From the NCBI RefSeq assembly GCF_900109145.1, contig NZ_FNYY01000009.1, positions 62,001-126,000 on the forward strand: a DNA stretch of 64,000 bases, read 5' to 3'. The DNA comes from Marinovum algicola (lineage in GTDB: Bacteria > Pseudomonadota > Alphaproteobacteria > Rhodobacterales > Rhodobacteraceae). A program made the translations under genes and the position numbers. Under the pieces are notes generated by a model, which was not told the DNA's origin, did no database searches, and saw only the letters and a program-made list of their open reading frames with translations. The first letter of the stretch is position 1. Each line of letters begins with the position of its first letter. Shown here piece after piece: positions 54,322-64,000 of this stretch.

Positions 54322-55566
54322 TCAGAATTTTGCGATGCGGGGCTCGGTGCGATCTTCGAGTGCGACGCGGGCGTCGATCATTCGGTCGACCATCTGCTCG
54401 AGCCGGTCCTGATGCGCCGGGTCGGCGGCCAGGTTGCTGGCCTCGCCCGGGTCTTCGGTCAGGTCGAACAGGCTGTCATGCGCCGCGCGGCCATTGGCGC
54501 CATGGGTCACCACCAGCTTCCACCGGTCCATGCAAAGCGCGGTCTGCCAGCGGTGATCTGGGCTGCGTAGCCGCGACAGGGCCCAATCCCGCGGCGTTCC
54601 GTCCAGCAGCGAACGGCCCTGAATGCGGCGCGGAGGCGGCATATCGGCCAAGGCATAAAGCGTTGGCGCCACGTCAATGGTCGAGACCATAGCTTCGGTG
54701 CGGCGCGGGGCGCGACCGGGCATACGGATCATCAGCGGCACATGCAGTGCGCTGTCCTGCATCGGACCGCGAGACGTGGCAAGCGCGCCGCGCGCAGCGG
54801 TCACGACAACGGCGGTGCGCTCTGCCAGCCCGGTGCTGTCCAACCTTTCAAGCATTGCCGCCAAGGCGGCATCGGCCTGGCGCATTGCGCCGGCATCGAC
54901 GGTCTCGCAGGGAATATGCGGATTCGGCGCGCCACCCTGGGTCTCGCCCACCACCAGGCCCGCGACCCCGAAGCAATTCGCCCCGCCCGCGGGCTGCGAG
55001 AGCTGTGCGCACACTCGCGCGCCAACCCAGCTGTTGAATCCGAGCGCCTCGGGCAGCGCCGCCAGAGCATGGCGCTGCCGATCGGAGATTTCGGTCGCGT
55101 CAGGATCGGGCTGGGCCGGGAAAATCTCTTGATAGGCCTCTGGCGCACGTGCCTCGAGCCAGGCCAGATAGGCGTTCTGGCGCGAGCGGTGCAACGGCCC
55201 GTGCGCCCAATCGAATTGCGCATATTCGAAGGGCCGGGCATGTTCCGTCGTCCAATGCGAGGCGCCGGCAAGCTGGCGCCGTCCGACAAGCCAGGTGCCC
55301 ATGCCGCCATCGGCCATCCGCTGCGCCACCGTGGTTTCGCGCCCGGGCAGGGCGACGCCCTCGGTCCAGACCCCATGTGCCGCCATGTCGAGCCCGGTGA
55401 ATAGGCTGGCGCGTGCCGGGCCGGCCTCGGGTGAGGGGGCATAGGCGCGGGCGAAATGCAGGCTGCTGTCGCGAAAGGCCGACAGCGTCGGCAGGGCGGC
55501 GCAGGCGGTTTCGCTCAGGCTGTCGAAGACAATCCACAGGATGTTGTGCCGGGTCGGGCAGGTCAC
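54322..55566 (-). CDS. sulfatase-family protein lacking the catalytic cysteine (probable pseudoenzyme)
   Basis: 414 residues with the sulfatase fold (N-terminal W-I-V-F-D-S, C-terminal R-W-K-L-V-V-T-H). At the maturation site it reads E-A-G-P-A-R-A-S-L-F-T-G where the neighbours have [12 protein letters not shown]: the essential Cys is Ala (codon at 55423-55425). The D-H-G metal motif of the neighbours is also replaced by A-R-G. The gene is otherwise intact and in frame, so it is not decaying; it may bind substrate or a partner, or regulate. Confidence 0.85.
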   Translation of the reverse strand: MTCPTRHNILWIVFDSLSETACAALPTLSAFRDSSLHFARAYAPSPEAGPARASLFTGLDMAAHGVWTEGVALPGRETTVAQRMADGGMGTWLVGRRQLAGASHWTTEHARPFEYAQFDWAHGPLHRSRQNAYLAWLEARAPEAYQEIFPAQPDPDATEISDRQRHALAALPEALGFNSWVGARVCAQLSQPAGGANCFGVAGLVVGETQGGAPNPHIPCETVDAGAMRQADAALAAMLERLDSTGLAERTAVVVTAARGALATSRGPMQDSALHVPLMIRMPGRAPRRTEAMVSTIDVAPTLYALADMPPPRRIQGRSLLDGTPRDWALSRLRSPDHRWQTALCMDRWKLVVTHGANGRAAHDSLFDLTEDPGEASNLAADPAHQDRLEQMVDRMIDARVALEDRTEPRIAKF

Positions 55567-55640
55567 GGGTGCACTCCTTGTTCACTCGGGGCGGGCGACG
55601 AGGCCGGAGGCGCATGACGTTGCCCCCGGCCGGTAAAGGG

Positions 55641-56645
<1,005 letters not shown>

Positions 56646-56646
56646 A

Positions 56647-58137
56647 TCAGCGGCTCCCTTCCCGGTGTTGTCCGCGCGCCATATGAAGCGGCGGAGACAT
56701 CATTGATTGCGCGCCACGCACGCAGGCTTCGATAAAACCCTGAGATTTAAGGGCGCTATCGGAACGCCAGAGCAGGATCTCGTGGATCAGCCGGTCGCGG
56801 GTCGCCCGGTGTTCGGGCGCATCCCACAGGTTGACCTGTTCCCTCGGATCGGCGTCGAGATCGAACAGCATACCTTCGTCGGCGTCGACGAAATGCACCA
56901 GCTTCATCCGGCCCTCGAGCACCATGGTCATCATGCGGGTGCCGCTGAGCAGCGCGTCGTTGGAGTGTTCGGCAAACACCCGATTGCGTCCTGGTGCAGG
57001 TTCCTTGCCGAAATAGGGGATTAGGGAGGATGCCTCCATCCAGCCTGGAACCTGCACGCCGGCCCAGTCCAGAATGGTCGGGCCGAAATCAAACAGCGAA
57101 ACATTGTCAGTGACCCGCCTGCCGGCAGGGATGCCCGGCCCGGCAACCAGCGCGGGGACCCGAACGGTGGATTGGTACATGTTCCATTTCTGCGAATGGC
57201 CATGATCGCCAAGCGCGTCACCGTGATCCGACGTGAAGACGATGATCGTGTCGTCCAGCACGCCCCGCGCCTCCAGAGTCTCGATGATCTCGCCCACTTG
57301 GGTGTCGATCATGGTGACATTGGCGTAATAATGCGCGCGCTGACGGCGGGATTGCTCGGGGCTCGGGTCGGGCAGGTGAACCACGCCGTCCGCATCCTCG
57401 CCCAGCATGAAATCTCGCAGGCCCTGCATGGCTTTCGGTTGTGCCTCGGGGTCGGGCGGGATGACCTCGGGCAGGTCGCGGTTCTTGTACATGTCGAGGT
57501 AGCCCTGTGTGGGGTCGTAGGGCGGATGCGGACCGGGAAGGCCCACTTGCAGGAAGAAGGGGCCCTCGCCGGTGTAGCGGTCGAGCCACCATTTGGCCAT
57601 TTGGCCGGTAAAGACATCCGGGTGCAGGCATTCGTCCAATTGCCAGGCCCAGGCGCCCAGCTTGTCGCCATAGCCGTTGTCGCGCCGCTTGGTAACGCGC
57701 GAGGGTTTCTCCAGCCCGCGCAGAAAAAACGCCTTGTCCCAATTGTCGAGGTAGAACGGCAGGTTGGGATGGTCGCGATCCTTGTTCTCGGTGACGTGGC
57801 GCTCGTGAAAGCCGAAAGCGCCTTCGACCGGCATGGTATGCATCTTGCCCACGTTCACCGTGCGATAGCCCGCCTCGGCCAGATCCTTGACCCAGCAATA
57901 TTGCCAGGGCTCGTCATTGCGGAACACGCCGTTGGTATGCGGATAGGTGCCGGTGAAGAGCGAGGCCCGCGACGGCGCGCAGGAAGGCGAGGTAATGTAC
58001 ATGTTCTCAAACGCCGTACCGCGTTTGACAAGCCGGTCCAGGTTGGGGGTGATCATGTGGTCGAAGCCCAGCGCCGCGATGGTGTCGTAGCGCTGCTGGT
58101 CGGTGATGATGAAGACGATATTGGGTCTCTTGGTCAT
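56647..58137 (-). CDS. sulfatase (formylglycine-type), catalytically intact
   Basis: 496 residues. F-I-I-T-D-Q-Q-R-Y metal segment, maturation motif [22 protein letters not shown] and C-terminal K-L-V-H-F. No leader peptide. Probably desulfates the imported carbohydrate or related sulfate ester inside the cell. Confidence 0.93.
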   Translation of the reverse strand: MTKRPNIVFIITDQQRYDTIAALGFDHMITPNLDRLVKRGTAFENMYITSPSCAPSRASLFTGTYPHTNGVFRNDEPWQYCWVKDLAEAGYRTVNVGKMHTMPVEGAFGFHERHVTENKDRDHPNLPFYLDNWDKAFFLRGLEKPSRVTKRRDNGYGDKLGAWAWQLDECLHPDVFTGQMAKWWLDRYTGEGPFFLQVGLPGPHPPYDPTQGYLDMYKNRDLPEVIPPDPEAQPKAMQGLRDFMLGEDADGVVHLPDPSPEQSRRQRAHYYANVTMIDTQVGEIIETLEARGVLDDTIIVFTSDHGDALGDHGHSQKWNMYQSTVRVPALVAGPGIPAGRRVTDNVSLFDFGPTILDWAGVQVPGWMEASSLIPYFGKEPAPGRNRVFAEHSNDALLSGTRMMTMVLEGRMKLVHFVDADEGMLFDLDADPREQVNLWDAPEHRATRDRLIHEILLWRSDSALKSQGFIEACVRGAQSMMSPPLHMARGQHREGSR

Positions 58138-58139
58138 GC

Positions 58140-58970
58140 TCAGCCCTTCACCGCGCCCGAGAGCGACTGGACGATATAGCGATTGGCAATTGCCATCAGT
58201 GGCAGGATCGGCAGGGTCAGCGCGATGCTGGCCACGGCGATCGAGGCCCAGTCGACAGAGTCGAATGAGATGAAGTTCATCACCGCCACCGGCGCCGTCG
58301 TGGTGTCGGAGCGGGTGATGATCAGCGAATAGAAGAAGTCGTTCCAGGCCACCAGGAAGGCCAGGATCGCCGCCGCCACAGCCCCGGGCCGTGCGGCGGG
58401 CAGGGCGATCAGCAGAAAGGCCTTGGTCAGCGAGGCATCATCCATGATCGCCGCTTCGATCAGCTCGTCCGGCACCTGCGAAAAGGAATTCCACATCGAC
58501 CATGTGACAAGCGGCAGGGTCAGGGTCATATAGGCAAAGACCAGCCCGGCGTAGGTGTCGATCAGCCCTGCGTTGACATAAAGCAGGAACAGCGGGATCA
58601 CAAAGCCCACCGGCGGCGCCATGCGCAGCAGGAGCAGGATCCAGGACGCGATGAATTTGCCCGAGACCCGGCTCTTGGCCAGGGCAAACCCGGCCGGCAC
58701 GCCCACCAGCATCGCAAAGACGGTGGAGAGGCCCGCGGTGATGAAGGAGTTCATCAGCGCCTTGGGGAAATCAGACCGGGTGATGTTGAAGAAGTTGTCG
58801 AAGGTGAGCTTCAGCGGGCTTTCCCAGATCGGCTCGAATACCGCGTCGGGGGCGCGAAAGGCCAGCAGCAGCGCCCAGAGCGTGGGCAGCGCCGCAAAGG
58901 TCACCAGCAGCAGCATCACGGTGGTTCCTATGGCCTTTTTGATGCGGAATTCAGGGCTGTTGTCGATCAT
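58140..58970 (-). CDS. carbohydrate ABC transporter permease (MalG/UgpE-like)
   Basis: 276 residues, six hydrophobic helices, coupling loop E-A-A-I-M-D-D-A-S near residue 172. ATG 58970 overlaps the upstream permease stop by 4 bp; longer in-frame extension lies within that gene and is rejected. Partner of 58967-59863. Confidence 0.92.
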   Translation of the reverse strand: MIDNSPEFRIKKAIGTTVMLLLVTFAALPTLWALLLAFRAPDAVFEPIWESPLKLTFDNFFNITRSDFPKALMNSFITAGLSTVFAMLVGVPAGFALAKSRVSGKFIASWILLLLRMAPPVGFVIPLFLLYVNAGLIDTYAGLVFAYMTLTLPLVTWSMWNSFSQVPDELIEAAIMDDASLTKAFLLIALPAARPGAVAAAILAFLVAWNDFFYSLIITRSDTTTAPVAVMNFISFDSVDWASIAVASIALTLPILPLMAIANRYIVQSLSGAVKG

Positions 58971-59863
58971 TGCGAAACCCTCTGGTTGAGACGTGCGACG
59001 TAGAAGCTGATCAGCGCCGCCATCAGGAACAAAAGCACCGCGATTGCCGCGCCATAAGCGACGTTCGAGTTCTGGAAGGTCTGCACATAGGCATAGAAGT
59101 TGGTGGCCTGTGTCGACCGGCCCGGCCCGCCCTTGGTGATAACGAAGATCATCGGAAAATGCTTGAGCGAGTCGATGAAGCGGAACAGCGTGACCATCAG
59201 CAGTGCCGGCATCAGCAGCGGCAGGGTGATGAAGATGAAGGTCTTGACCCGAGAGGCCCCGTCGATCGCGGCGGCCTCGTCGAGATCCGTCGAGATGCCC
59301 TGAAGCGCGGCCAGGATGATCAGCATGGCGAAGGGAAAGTTGGTCCAGGTGTCGGCCACGATGATCGCGAACATGGCGCCGTTCTGGGTGGTCAGAAAGG
59401 TCGGCACGGTGAAGCCGAAGAGATCGAAGAAGGCGTTGATCGGCGACAAGGTGGGGGTGAAGAGCGACAGCCAGATCAGCGCCACGGCGACATGCGGTAC
59501 GGCGTAGGGCACCAGAAAAAGCACCCGGCCCAGCCGCCACTTGCCGACGATCTTTTGCAGGCCGACGGCTACGGCGGTGCCGATGACGACCTGCGCGGCG
59601 ACGCCGAAGATCGACAGGACAGACATCACGTAGATCGAATTGACCAGCCGCTGATCGCTGAGCAGGCGGGCGAAGTTGTGAAAGCCGAACTCGCCTTTGG
59701 AGCCGCGGATCAGGTGGTAGTCGCTGAACGACAGCGCCAGCATGCCGGCCAGCGGCACGATGGCAAAGATCGCAACAGCGAGGATCGCGGGGATGATCAT
59801 CCGGCGATAGCCGCGTTCCAGCTCGTAGGTGGCGCCGCGCCTTTTTGAGGTGGCCTGTGTCAT
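58967..59863 (-). CDS. carbohydrate ABC transporter permease (MalF/UgpA-like)
   Basis: 298 residues, six hydrophobic helices after a basic N-terminus (T-S-K-R-R-G), coupling loop D-E-A-A-A-I-D-G-A-S near residue 197. ATG 59863. Follows the binding-protein gene after 65 bp containing a hairpin. Confidence 0.92.
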   Translation of the reverse strand: MTQATSKRRGATYELERGYRRMIIPAILAVAIFAIVPLAGMLALSFSDYHLIRGSKGEFGFHNFARLLSDQRLVNSIYVMSVLSIFGVAAQVVIGTAVAVGLQKIVGKWRLGRVLFLVPYAVPHVAVALIWLSLFTPTLSPINAFFDLFGFTVPTFLTTQNGAMFAIIVADTWTNFPFAMLIILAALQGISTDLDEAAAIDGASRVKTFIFITLPLLMPALLMVTLFRFIDSLKHFPMIFVITKGGPGRSTQATNFYAYVQTFQNSNVAYGAAIAVLLFLMAALISFYVARLNQRVSQ

Positions 59864-59887
59864 GGAGCGCTTTCTTGCGAGAGAGCG

Positions 59888-59910
59888 ACCGGCGGGATGA
59901 TCCCGCCGGT
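59888..59910 (-). repeat. perfect 10-bp hairpin between binding-protein and permease genes
   Basis: ACCGGCGGGA-TGA-TCCCGCCGGT lies 18 bp after the binding-protein stop on the minus strand. Same layout as the hairpin at 49973-49999 in the other ABC operon; probable 3' stabilising stem. Confidence 0.6.
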
Positions 59911-59928
59911 CCGGAGCCTGAAGGATCG

Positions 59929-61203
59929 TCATTGGCCCAGGATGTCCTTCATTTCCTGTTCCGCCGCCGCCAGCGCATCCTCGGGCGACATAAGCCCGTT
60001 GACCGCGGCGTTGATGTTTTCACCGATGGCGGCCCCCAGCGACGGCCAATCGGGCAGTAGCGGGCGGTAATGGCCGATGGCAAGGTTCAGCGCCTCGCCC
60101 TGCATGCGCAGGAAATCGGGGTGAACGGCGTCGTATTTCGCGATCACTTCGGCGTTCTGCGCGACCGAACCGGTGGTGAAGTTCGAAAACGGCTCGGCCA
60201 GCGCGATCTTGGTCATCGTCTCGGGGCTGACCGCCCATTCGATGAACCGGGCCGAGGCTTCGGGGTTTTCGGCTGAGCTCGGGATGGCGAGGCCATGCAC
60301 CGCAATGGCGGGCGATCGACCGGCCGGGCCACCCGGCGGCAGGGCGATGCCTGTGACATCGGCGAACTTGCTCTTTTCCGGGTCGACGATCTGGGTGACG
60401 ACGCCGGTGCCCTCGACGGTAAAGACCACCTGGCCGTTCTGCGCCGCCGCATTGACCTCGGCAAAATTGAAATTGCCGGCCCCCTGCGGGGCGTAGTCGT
60501 TGATCAACTCGATATAGACCTTGAGGGCCTCCAGGGTCTCGGGCGAATTGATCGCCGGGGTCAGGTCGCCGCCGGTGTAATCGGCAAAGAACTTGCCGCC
60601 ATAGGCGCGCATGATCATCGGAAAGATAAACATGTTGAAGCCTTGGCCGGGCACCGCGCGCAGCGCGATGGCCGCGCGGTCGTCATTGGTGACTTGCGGC
60701 GCGATCTCCAGCATTTCGGCCCAGGTCTCGGGCACGCCGACGCCCGCCGCTTCCAGCACGTCCTGGCGATAGGTCATCAGCCCGGTGGCCGCCATGAAGG
60801 GCACCGCATATTGCTCGCCATTGATCTTGTAGGCGTCGAGCGGGCCTTTCAGGATGTCGTCCTTGACCGCCATGGCGGCGACTTCGGCGGTGATCGGCTT
60901 GAGCCAGTTGGCCGCAACCCAGCGTTGCACCTGGATGACTGGCGCATGAACAACGTCGATATCGCCGGTGCCGCCGGTAAAGGACAGGGTGATGCGGTTC
61001 TCGAAGACGTCTTGGCCGATCACGTCGATATTGGCCTTGATGCCGGTCTCGGCCTCGAAATCGTCGGCCAGTTTGCGCAGCCCGTTGGTGTAAGGCATGC
61101 CGAACATGACGACATTGATCTCTTCGGCGTCTGCCGCAGTGGGCGCAAAGGGGGCGGCCATAGCGAAGCTGGCCACCAAAGCTGTTGTGCAAAGGTGTTT
61201 CAT
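59929..61203 (-). CDS. carbohydrate ABC transporter substrate-binding protein
   Basis: 424 residues. Signal peptide about 1-29 (ends ADA). The mature start E-I-N-V-V-M-F-G-M-P-Y-T-N-G-L and the D-F-E-A-E-T-G-I-K motif are typical of UgpB/MalE-type binding proteins. Presumed ligand: a sulfated saccharide or similar compound, given three linked sulfatase genes. First structural gene after the IclR regulator. Confidence 0.92.
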   Translation of the reverse strand: MKHLCTTALVASFAMAAPFAPTAADAEEINVVMFGMPYTNGLRKLADDFEAETGIKANIDVIGQDVFENRITLSFTGGTGDIDVVHAPVIQVQRWVAANWLKPITAEVAAMAVKDDILKGPLDAYKINGEQYAVPFMAATGLMTYRQDVLEAAGVGVPETWAEMLEIAPQVTNDDRAAIALRAVPGQGFNMFIFPMIMRAYGGKFFADYTGGDLTPAINSPETLEALKVYIELINDYAPQGAGNFNFAEVNAAAQNGQVVFTVEGTGVVTQIVDPEKSKFADVTGIALPPGGPAGRSPAIAVHGLAIPSSAENPEASARFIEWAVSPETMTKIALAEPFSNFTTGSVAQNAEVIAKYDAVHPDFLRMQGEALNLAIGHYRPLLPDWPSLGAAIGENINAAVNGLMSPEDALAAAEQEMKDILGQ

Positions 61204-61237
61204 GTGTCCTCCCAAAGGGTCAGTTGCACCGTCTCCG

Positions 61238-62047
61238 TTATCCTCCTCGGAGCGGCATGGATTGATGTTTCGGCCGCAACCGGTTCGCGGCGCTCTCGGC
61301 CGAGACCAGCTCGGCCAACTCGTCCCGCGCCTCGAGCAGCGCGGCGCGATAGGTGTCTTCGTCGCCATTGGCGCGCTCGGCCGGTTCGGCCAGCGCGAGC
61401 AGATGCAGAAAAGTGCCCTCGGGATCCTCGATCACTGTGGCAAAGCGGCGGATGCCGACGTGGTTGCCGACTTGATCGGCGGCAAAGGCGTCATTGCGCA
61501 TGTCTTCGAGCGCCTGCCGCACCGTCGCCACTTGGAGCCAGGACGTGGCCTGGCCGGGCGTGTACTGGGTCTCGAAGAAGCCGTCGGTATAAAAACGCGC
61601 CTCGACTTCGTCCCAGTCGAGCCGGCTGAGATAGAGTTTGGAGAGCACGTCAAGCTCGTAAAGCGACCGGCGGAAGCCGACGTTGGCACGGATCATCACC
61701 TCGGGATCGGGGTGGTCGGTCTTGGAATGCCAGAGCAGCTCGTGCCCGGCGACCACCACGACCTCGGCCGAGACGCCAAGCTTTTCCGAAAGCGCGCGCA
61801 TCGTTTCGTCGAGCTTGGCAAGGTAGGTCTCCGACATCGGCACGTTGCGGTCGAGCCGAAAGTTGCGGACGCAGAACTTTTCACTGGTCCGGAACAGATA
61901 GCCCCAATCCGACAGCGACTTGATGATCCGATTGAGCGTCGCCGGCGACAGCCCGCAGTCGCGGGCGATGTCGACCTGCTTCAAAGGTCCCGGACCCGCA
62001 GCCATGATGTACTCCAGTACTTGCAAGGTTCGTTCAGTCGGATTCAT
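61238..62047 (-). CDS. IclR-family transcriptional regulator
   Basis: 269 residues. N-terminal winged helix (KQVDIARDCGLSPATLNRII) and C-terminal effector domain with V-V-V-A-G-H-E-L-L-W-H. ATG 62047 with AGGAAA. Leads the sulfatase/ABC operon in the same direction, 34 bp before the binding-protein gene, and has a near-perfect operator dyad just upstream, so it is likely autoregulated together with the operon. Confidence 0.92.
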   Translation of the reverse strand: MNPTERTLQVLEYIMAAGPGPLKQVDIARDCGLSPATLNRIIKSLSDWGYLFRTSEKFCVRNFRLDRNVPMSETYLAKLDETMRALSEKLGVSAEVVVVAGHELLWHSKTDHPDPEVMIRANVGFRRSLYELDVLSKLYLSRLDWDEVEARFYTDGFFETQYTPGQATSWLQVATVRQALEDMRNDAFAADQVGNHVGIRRFATVIEDPEGTFLHLLALAEPAERANGDEDTYRAALLEARDELAELVSAESAANRLRPKHQSMPLRGG

Positions 62048-62062
62048 CTCGTTATTTCCTAT

Positions 62063-62081
62063 TTGGAATTCTGTATTCCAA
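62063..62081. promoter_or_regulatory. IclR-type operator dyad upstream of iclR
   Basis: TTGGAAT-TCTGT-ATTCCAA, a perfect 7-bp inverted repeat, 16 bp before the IclR start codon and next to an AT-rich block (TTATATGACTTATGA further upstream). The TGGAAT/ATTCCA half-sites match the general form of IclR-family operators. Confidence 0.65.
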
Positions 62082-62172
62082 TAATGAAATTTATATGACT
62101 TATGACGAATCCTGCTCCTGTTGTCAATCCTCGTCCGGCCGGAACAGGATGCGGCGGCAGCGGCCCACGCGA

Positions 62173-62208
62173 AAACAAGCCCCCCCATCGGCCATTCGAT
62201 GCGGGGGC
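62173..62208 (-). terminator. intrinsic terminator of the second ABC operon
   Basis: On the minus strand GCCCCCGCATCG, a 6-base loop and CGATGGGGGGGC (one mismatch) are followed by TTGTTTT. It begins 37 bp after the ATPase stop at 62245. This is the clearest rho-independent terminator in the window. Confidence 0.8.
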
Positions 62209-62244
62209 TCTTGAGGTCAAAGCCGCGGACGCGGGCCCTTTCGG

Positions 62245-63327
62245 TCAGTCGCGAAGGGCGACACCGGTGTCGGCATCAAAGACGTGCAATTGTGCTGCCG
62301 TCAGCGCGATGGCCACCCGATCGCCCTGCACCGGGTGATCGGTGCCGCCGACCCGCGCCAGAAGCCGCGCCTTGCCCACACCGAGGCTGAGCAGCGCATC
62401 GGCACCCAGCAGCTCGTCAAGCAGAACTTCGGCCTGATAGTCCAGATCGCCCTGCGGCTGGCCGCCGGCGGTCACGGCGATATGTTCCGGCCGCACGCCG
62501 AGCCTGACCTGTCGACGGGCGCCGGCATCGACCGGCAGGGACGGCAGGACGAGGCTGCCGCATTCGGTGATCCAGCGCCCGGTGTCGTCGCGCATCAGAT
62601 CGAGGAAGTTCATTGCCGGGCTGCCGATGAAGCCGGCGACGAATTCATCCGCCGGGCGATCATAGACCTCGCGCGGGGTGCCGACCTGTGCCACCACGCC
62701 GCCGTTCATGATGACGATCCGGTCGGCCAGGGTCATCGCCTCCACCTGGTCGTGGGTGACATAAACCGAGGTCGCGCCCAGGCGGTCGTGCAGCTCCTGC
62801 AATTCCATCCGCATCTTGACGCGCAGCTTGGCATCGAGGTTCGACAGCGGCTCGTCGAACAGGAAGACATCGGGTGTGCGCACGATGGCGCGGCCGATGG
62901 CCACCCGCTGGCGCTGGCCACCCGAAAGCGCGGCGGGCTTTCGGTGCAGGTAGTCGGTGAGGCCCAGAAGCTCGGCGGTGCGGCCCACGCGGTCCTGAAT
63001 CTCGGCCGCCGGCACCTTTTGCAGCTTCAGCGCCATGGCCATGTTGTCGAACACCGTCTTGTGCGGATAGAGCGCGTAGTTCTGGAACACCATCGCCACG
63101 CCGCGATCCTTGGGATCGACATCGTTCATCCGCGTGCCGCCGATCATCAGATCGCCCTTCGTAATGCTTTCCAGCCCGGCGATCATCCTGAGCGTCGTGG
63201 ATTTGCCGCAGCCCGAGGGCCCCAGCAGGACCAGGAACTCTCCCTCGCGGATTGTCAGGTCGAATTGTTGCACGGCCTCGACGCTGCCATAGGATTTGCC
63301 GATACGGTCCAGTTTCACTTCGGTCAT
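62245..63327 (-). CDS. carbohydrate-type ABC transporter ATP-binding protein (UgpC/MalK-like), second operon
   Basis: 360 residues. Walker [18 protein letters not shown], Walker [17 protein letters not shown]-terminal OB domain with G-V-R-P-E-H-I-A-V. Related to the 55641 protein but belongs to a different importer. Preceded by its permease gene with a 10-bp gap and closed by an intrinsic terminator. Confidence 0.94.
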   Translation of the reverse strand: MTEVKLDRIGKSYGSVEAVQQFDLTIREGEFLVLLGPSGCGKSTTLRMIAGLESITKGDLMIGGTRMNDVDPKDRGVAMVFQNYALYPHKTVFDNMAMALKLQKVPAAEIQDRVGRTAELLGLTDYLHRKPAALSGGQRQRVAIGRAIVRTPDVFLFDEPLSNLDAKLRVKMRMELQELHDRLGATSVYVTHDQVEAMTLADRIVIMNGGVVAQVGTPREVYDRPADEFVAGFIGSPAMNFLDLMRDDTGRWITECGSLVLPSLPVDAGARRQVRLGVRPEHIAVTAGGQPQGDLDYQAEVLLDELLGADALLSLGVGKARLLARVGGTDHPVQGDRVAIALTAAQLHVFDADTGVALRD

Positions 63328-63337
63328 TGTCAGGGTC

Positions 63338-64000
63338 TCACTTGCCTGCGCCAGCGGTCAGCCCGCCGACGATCTGTTTCTGGAAGATGGCGGTGATGAT
63401 CAGGATCGGCACGATGGCGATCACCGTCGCGGTCGAGATCGTCTCCCACGGAAAGGCGTATTCGCCGGGGTAGAGCGAGATGCCCACCGGCGCGGTGCGC
63501 ATCGCGTTCTGGGTCATCAGCACCAGCGCCAGCGGAAATTCGTTCCACGAGAAGATGAAGACGATCAGCCCGGTCGCCACGAAGCCGGGCCAGGACAGCG
63601 GGATCACGATCGACCAGAAGATGCGGAAGAAGCCCATGCCGTCCATCCGCGCGGCCTCTTCGATTTCGGGCGGCAGCGTGGCGAAATAGCTGGCCAGCAT
63701 CCAGACTGTGAAGGGCAGGAACAACCCGGTGTGGGCGATGATCAGCCCGGTGTAGGTGTTGAGCAGCCCGAGGTTCAGGAAGGTCTGGAACAGCGACGGC
63801 AGCAGCGACACCGGTGGGAACATCGACACCGCGAGGATGAAGACCATCAGCACACCCGCGCGCCGCATCCCCAGCCGCGACAGCGCATAGCCCGCCATGC
63901 CGCCGAAGCTCAGCGCCACCACGGTGCAGCCGAGCGCCACGATGAAGGAGTTCAGCACGTAGAGCAGCAGCTCCGGCGAATTGGTGAAGATGTTGATGTA
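63338..64000 (-). CDS. carbohydrate ABC transporter permease (MalG-like), partial
   Basis: The frame remains open to the window end, giving at least 220 codons; the 5' end is missing. Several hydrophobic helices and the coupling loop E-E-A-A-R-M-D-G-M-G are visible, with the C-terminal Q-K-Q-I-V-G-G-L-T-A-G-A typical of this subunit. The GTG at 63958 is internal to the continuous reading frame and is not the true start. Second ABC importer, substrate unknown. Confidence 0.9.
   Translation of the reverse strand, partial: YINIFTNSPELLLYVLNSFIVALGCTVVALSFGGMAGYALSRLGMRRAGVLMVFILAVSMFPPVSLLPSLFQTFLNLGLLNTYTGLIIAHTGLFLPFTVWMLASYFATLPPEIEEAARMDGMGFFRIFWSIVIPLSWPGFVATGLIVFIFSWNEFPLALVLMTQNAMRTAPVGISLYPGEYAFPWETISTATVIAIVPILIITAIFQKQIVGGLTAGAGK

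Overview
The window is a chromosomal-type segment of a GC-rich alphaproteobacterium, most likely a Rhodobacteraceae (Roseobacter/Paracoccus-like) species. Grounds for this are the strongly GC-biased third codon positions, tightly packed ATGA-overlapping operons, TRAP and ABC solute uptake systems, Tat-type signal peptides, a minCDE operon, and a CoA-dependent aminobenzoate cluster. The species call is an inference. I saw no integrase, transposase, tRNA, rRNA or CRISPR array.

Region 1 (1-7469, + strand): the distal part of an operon for aerobic CoA-dependent degradation of an aromatic acid, best read as 2-aminobenzoate (anthranilate). It holds the C-terminal part of an Old-Yellow-Enzyme-type oxidoreductase (cut by the window start), an SDR dehydrogenase, a MarR regulator, an enoyl-CoA hydratase, an acyl-CoA dehydrogenase, an aryl-CoA ligase, a thioesterase, a RidA-type deaminase and a thiolase.

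Region 2 (7470-31136): a large copper-handling island. A minus-strand operon encodes CopA, CueR, a small K+-channel-like protein, a DUF305 protein and a glutaredoxin/MauE fusion. Divergent from it is a CopZ-like chaperone. A four-gene module (small cytochrome c, GHCH-motif secreted protein, Met-rich cytochrome c'-like protein, dihaem cytochrome c) occurs twice in opposite orientation (13529-15915 and 22701-25031). Between the copies lie a DUF2933-like protein, a lipoprotein, a two-component system with a Met/His-rich sensor, a Met-rich EF-hand protein and a second P1B ATPase. After the second copy come two multicopper oxidases, two L,D-transpeptidases, a ScsC-like thiol oxidoreductase, a membrane protein and a secreted rhodanese. 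Five MerR/CueR-type promoters (TTGACC, 19-bp spacer containing a CTTCC/GGAAG dyad) tie much of the island into one probable CueR regulon.

Region 3 (31420-39811, + strand): a type III polyketide synthase with an ICMT-like methyltransferase, a secreted propeller-like protein with a C-x-C-C motif, an L-2-hydroxyglutarate-dehydrogenase-type flavoprotein, a Nudix hydrolase, a PiT phosphate transporter, and minCDE.

Region 4 (39960-52819): a divergent RpiR regulator, then an N-formylglutamate-amidohydrolase-family enzyme, a DctQMP TRAP transporter, a glutamine-synthetase-like ligase, an aldehyde dehydrogenase, an iron-type alcohol dehydrogenase and a Pot-type ABC transporter. Together they suggest uptake and gamma-glutamylated oxidation of an amino alcohol or polyamine (inference).

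Region 5 (52832-64000, - strand): an IclR-led operon with a carbohydrate-type ABC importer and three sulfatase-family proteins, one of which has lost the catalytic cysteine and the DHG metal-ligand motif. A second carbohydrate-type ABC operon runs off the window end and finishes in a recognisable intrinsic terminator.
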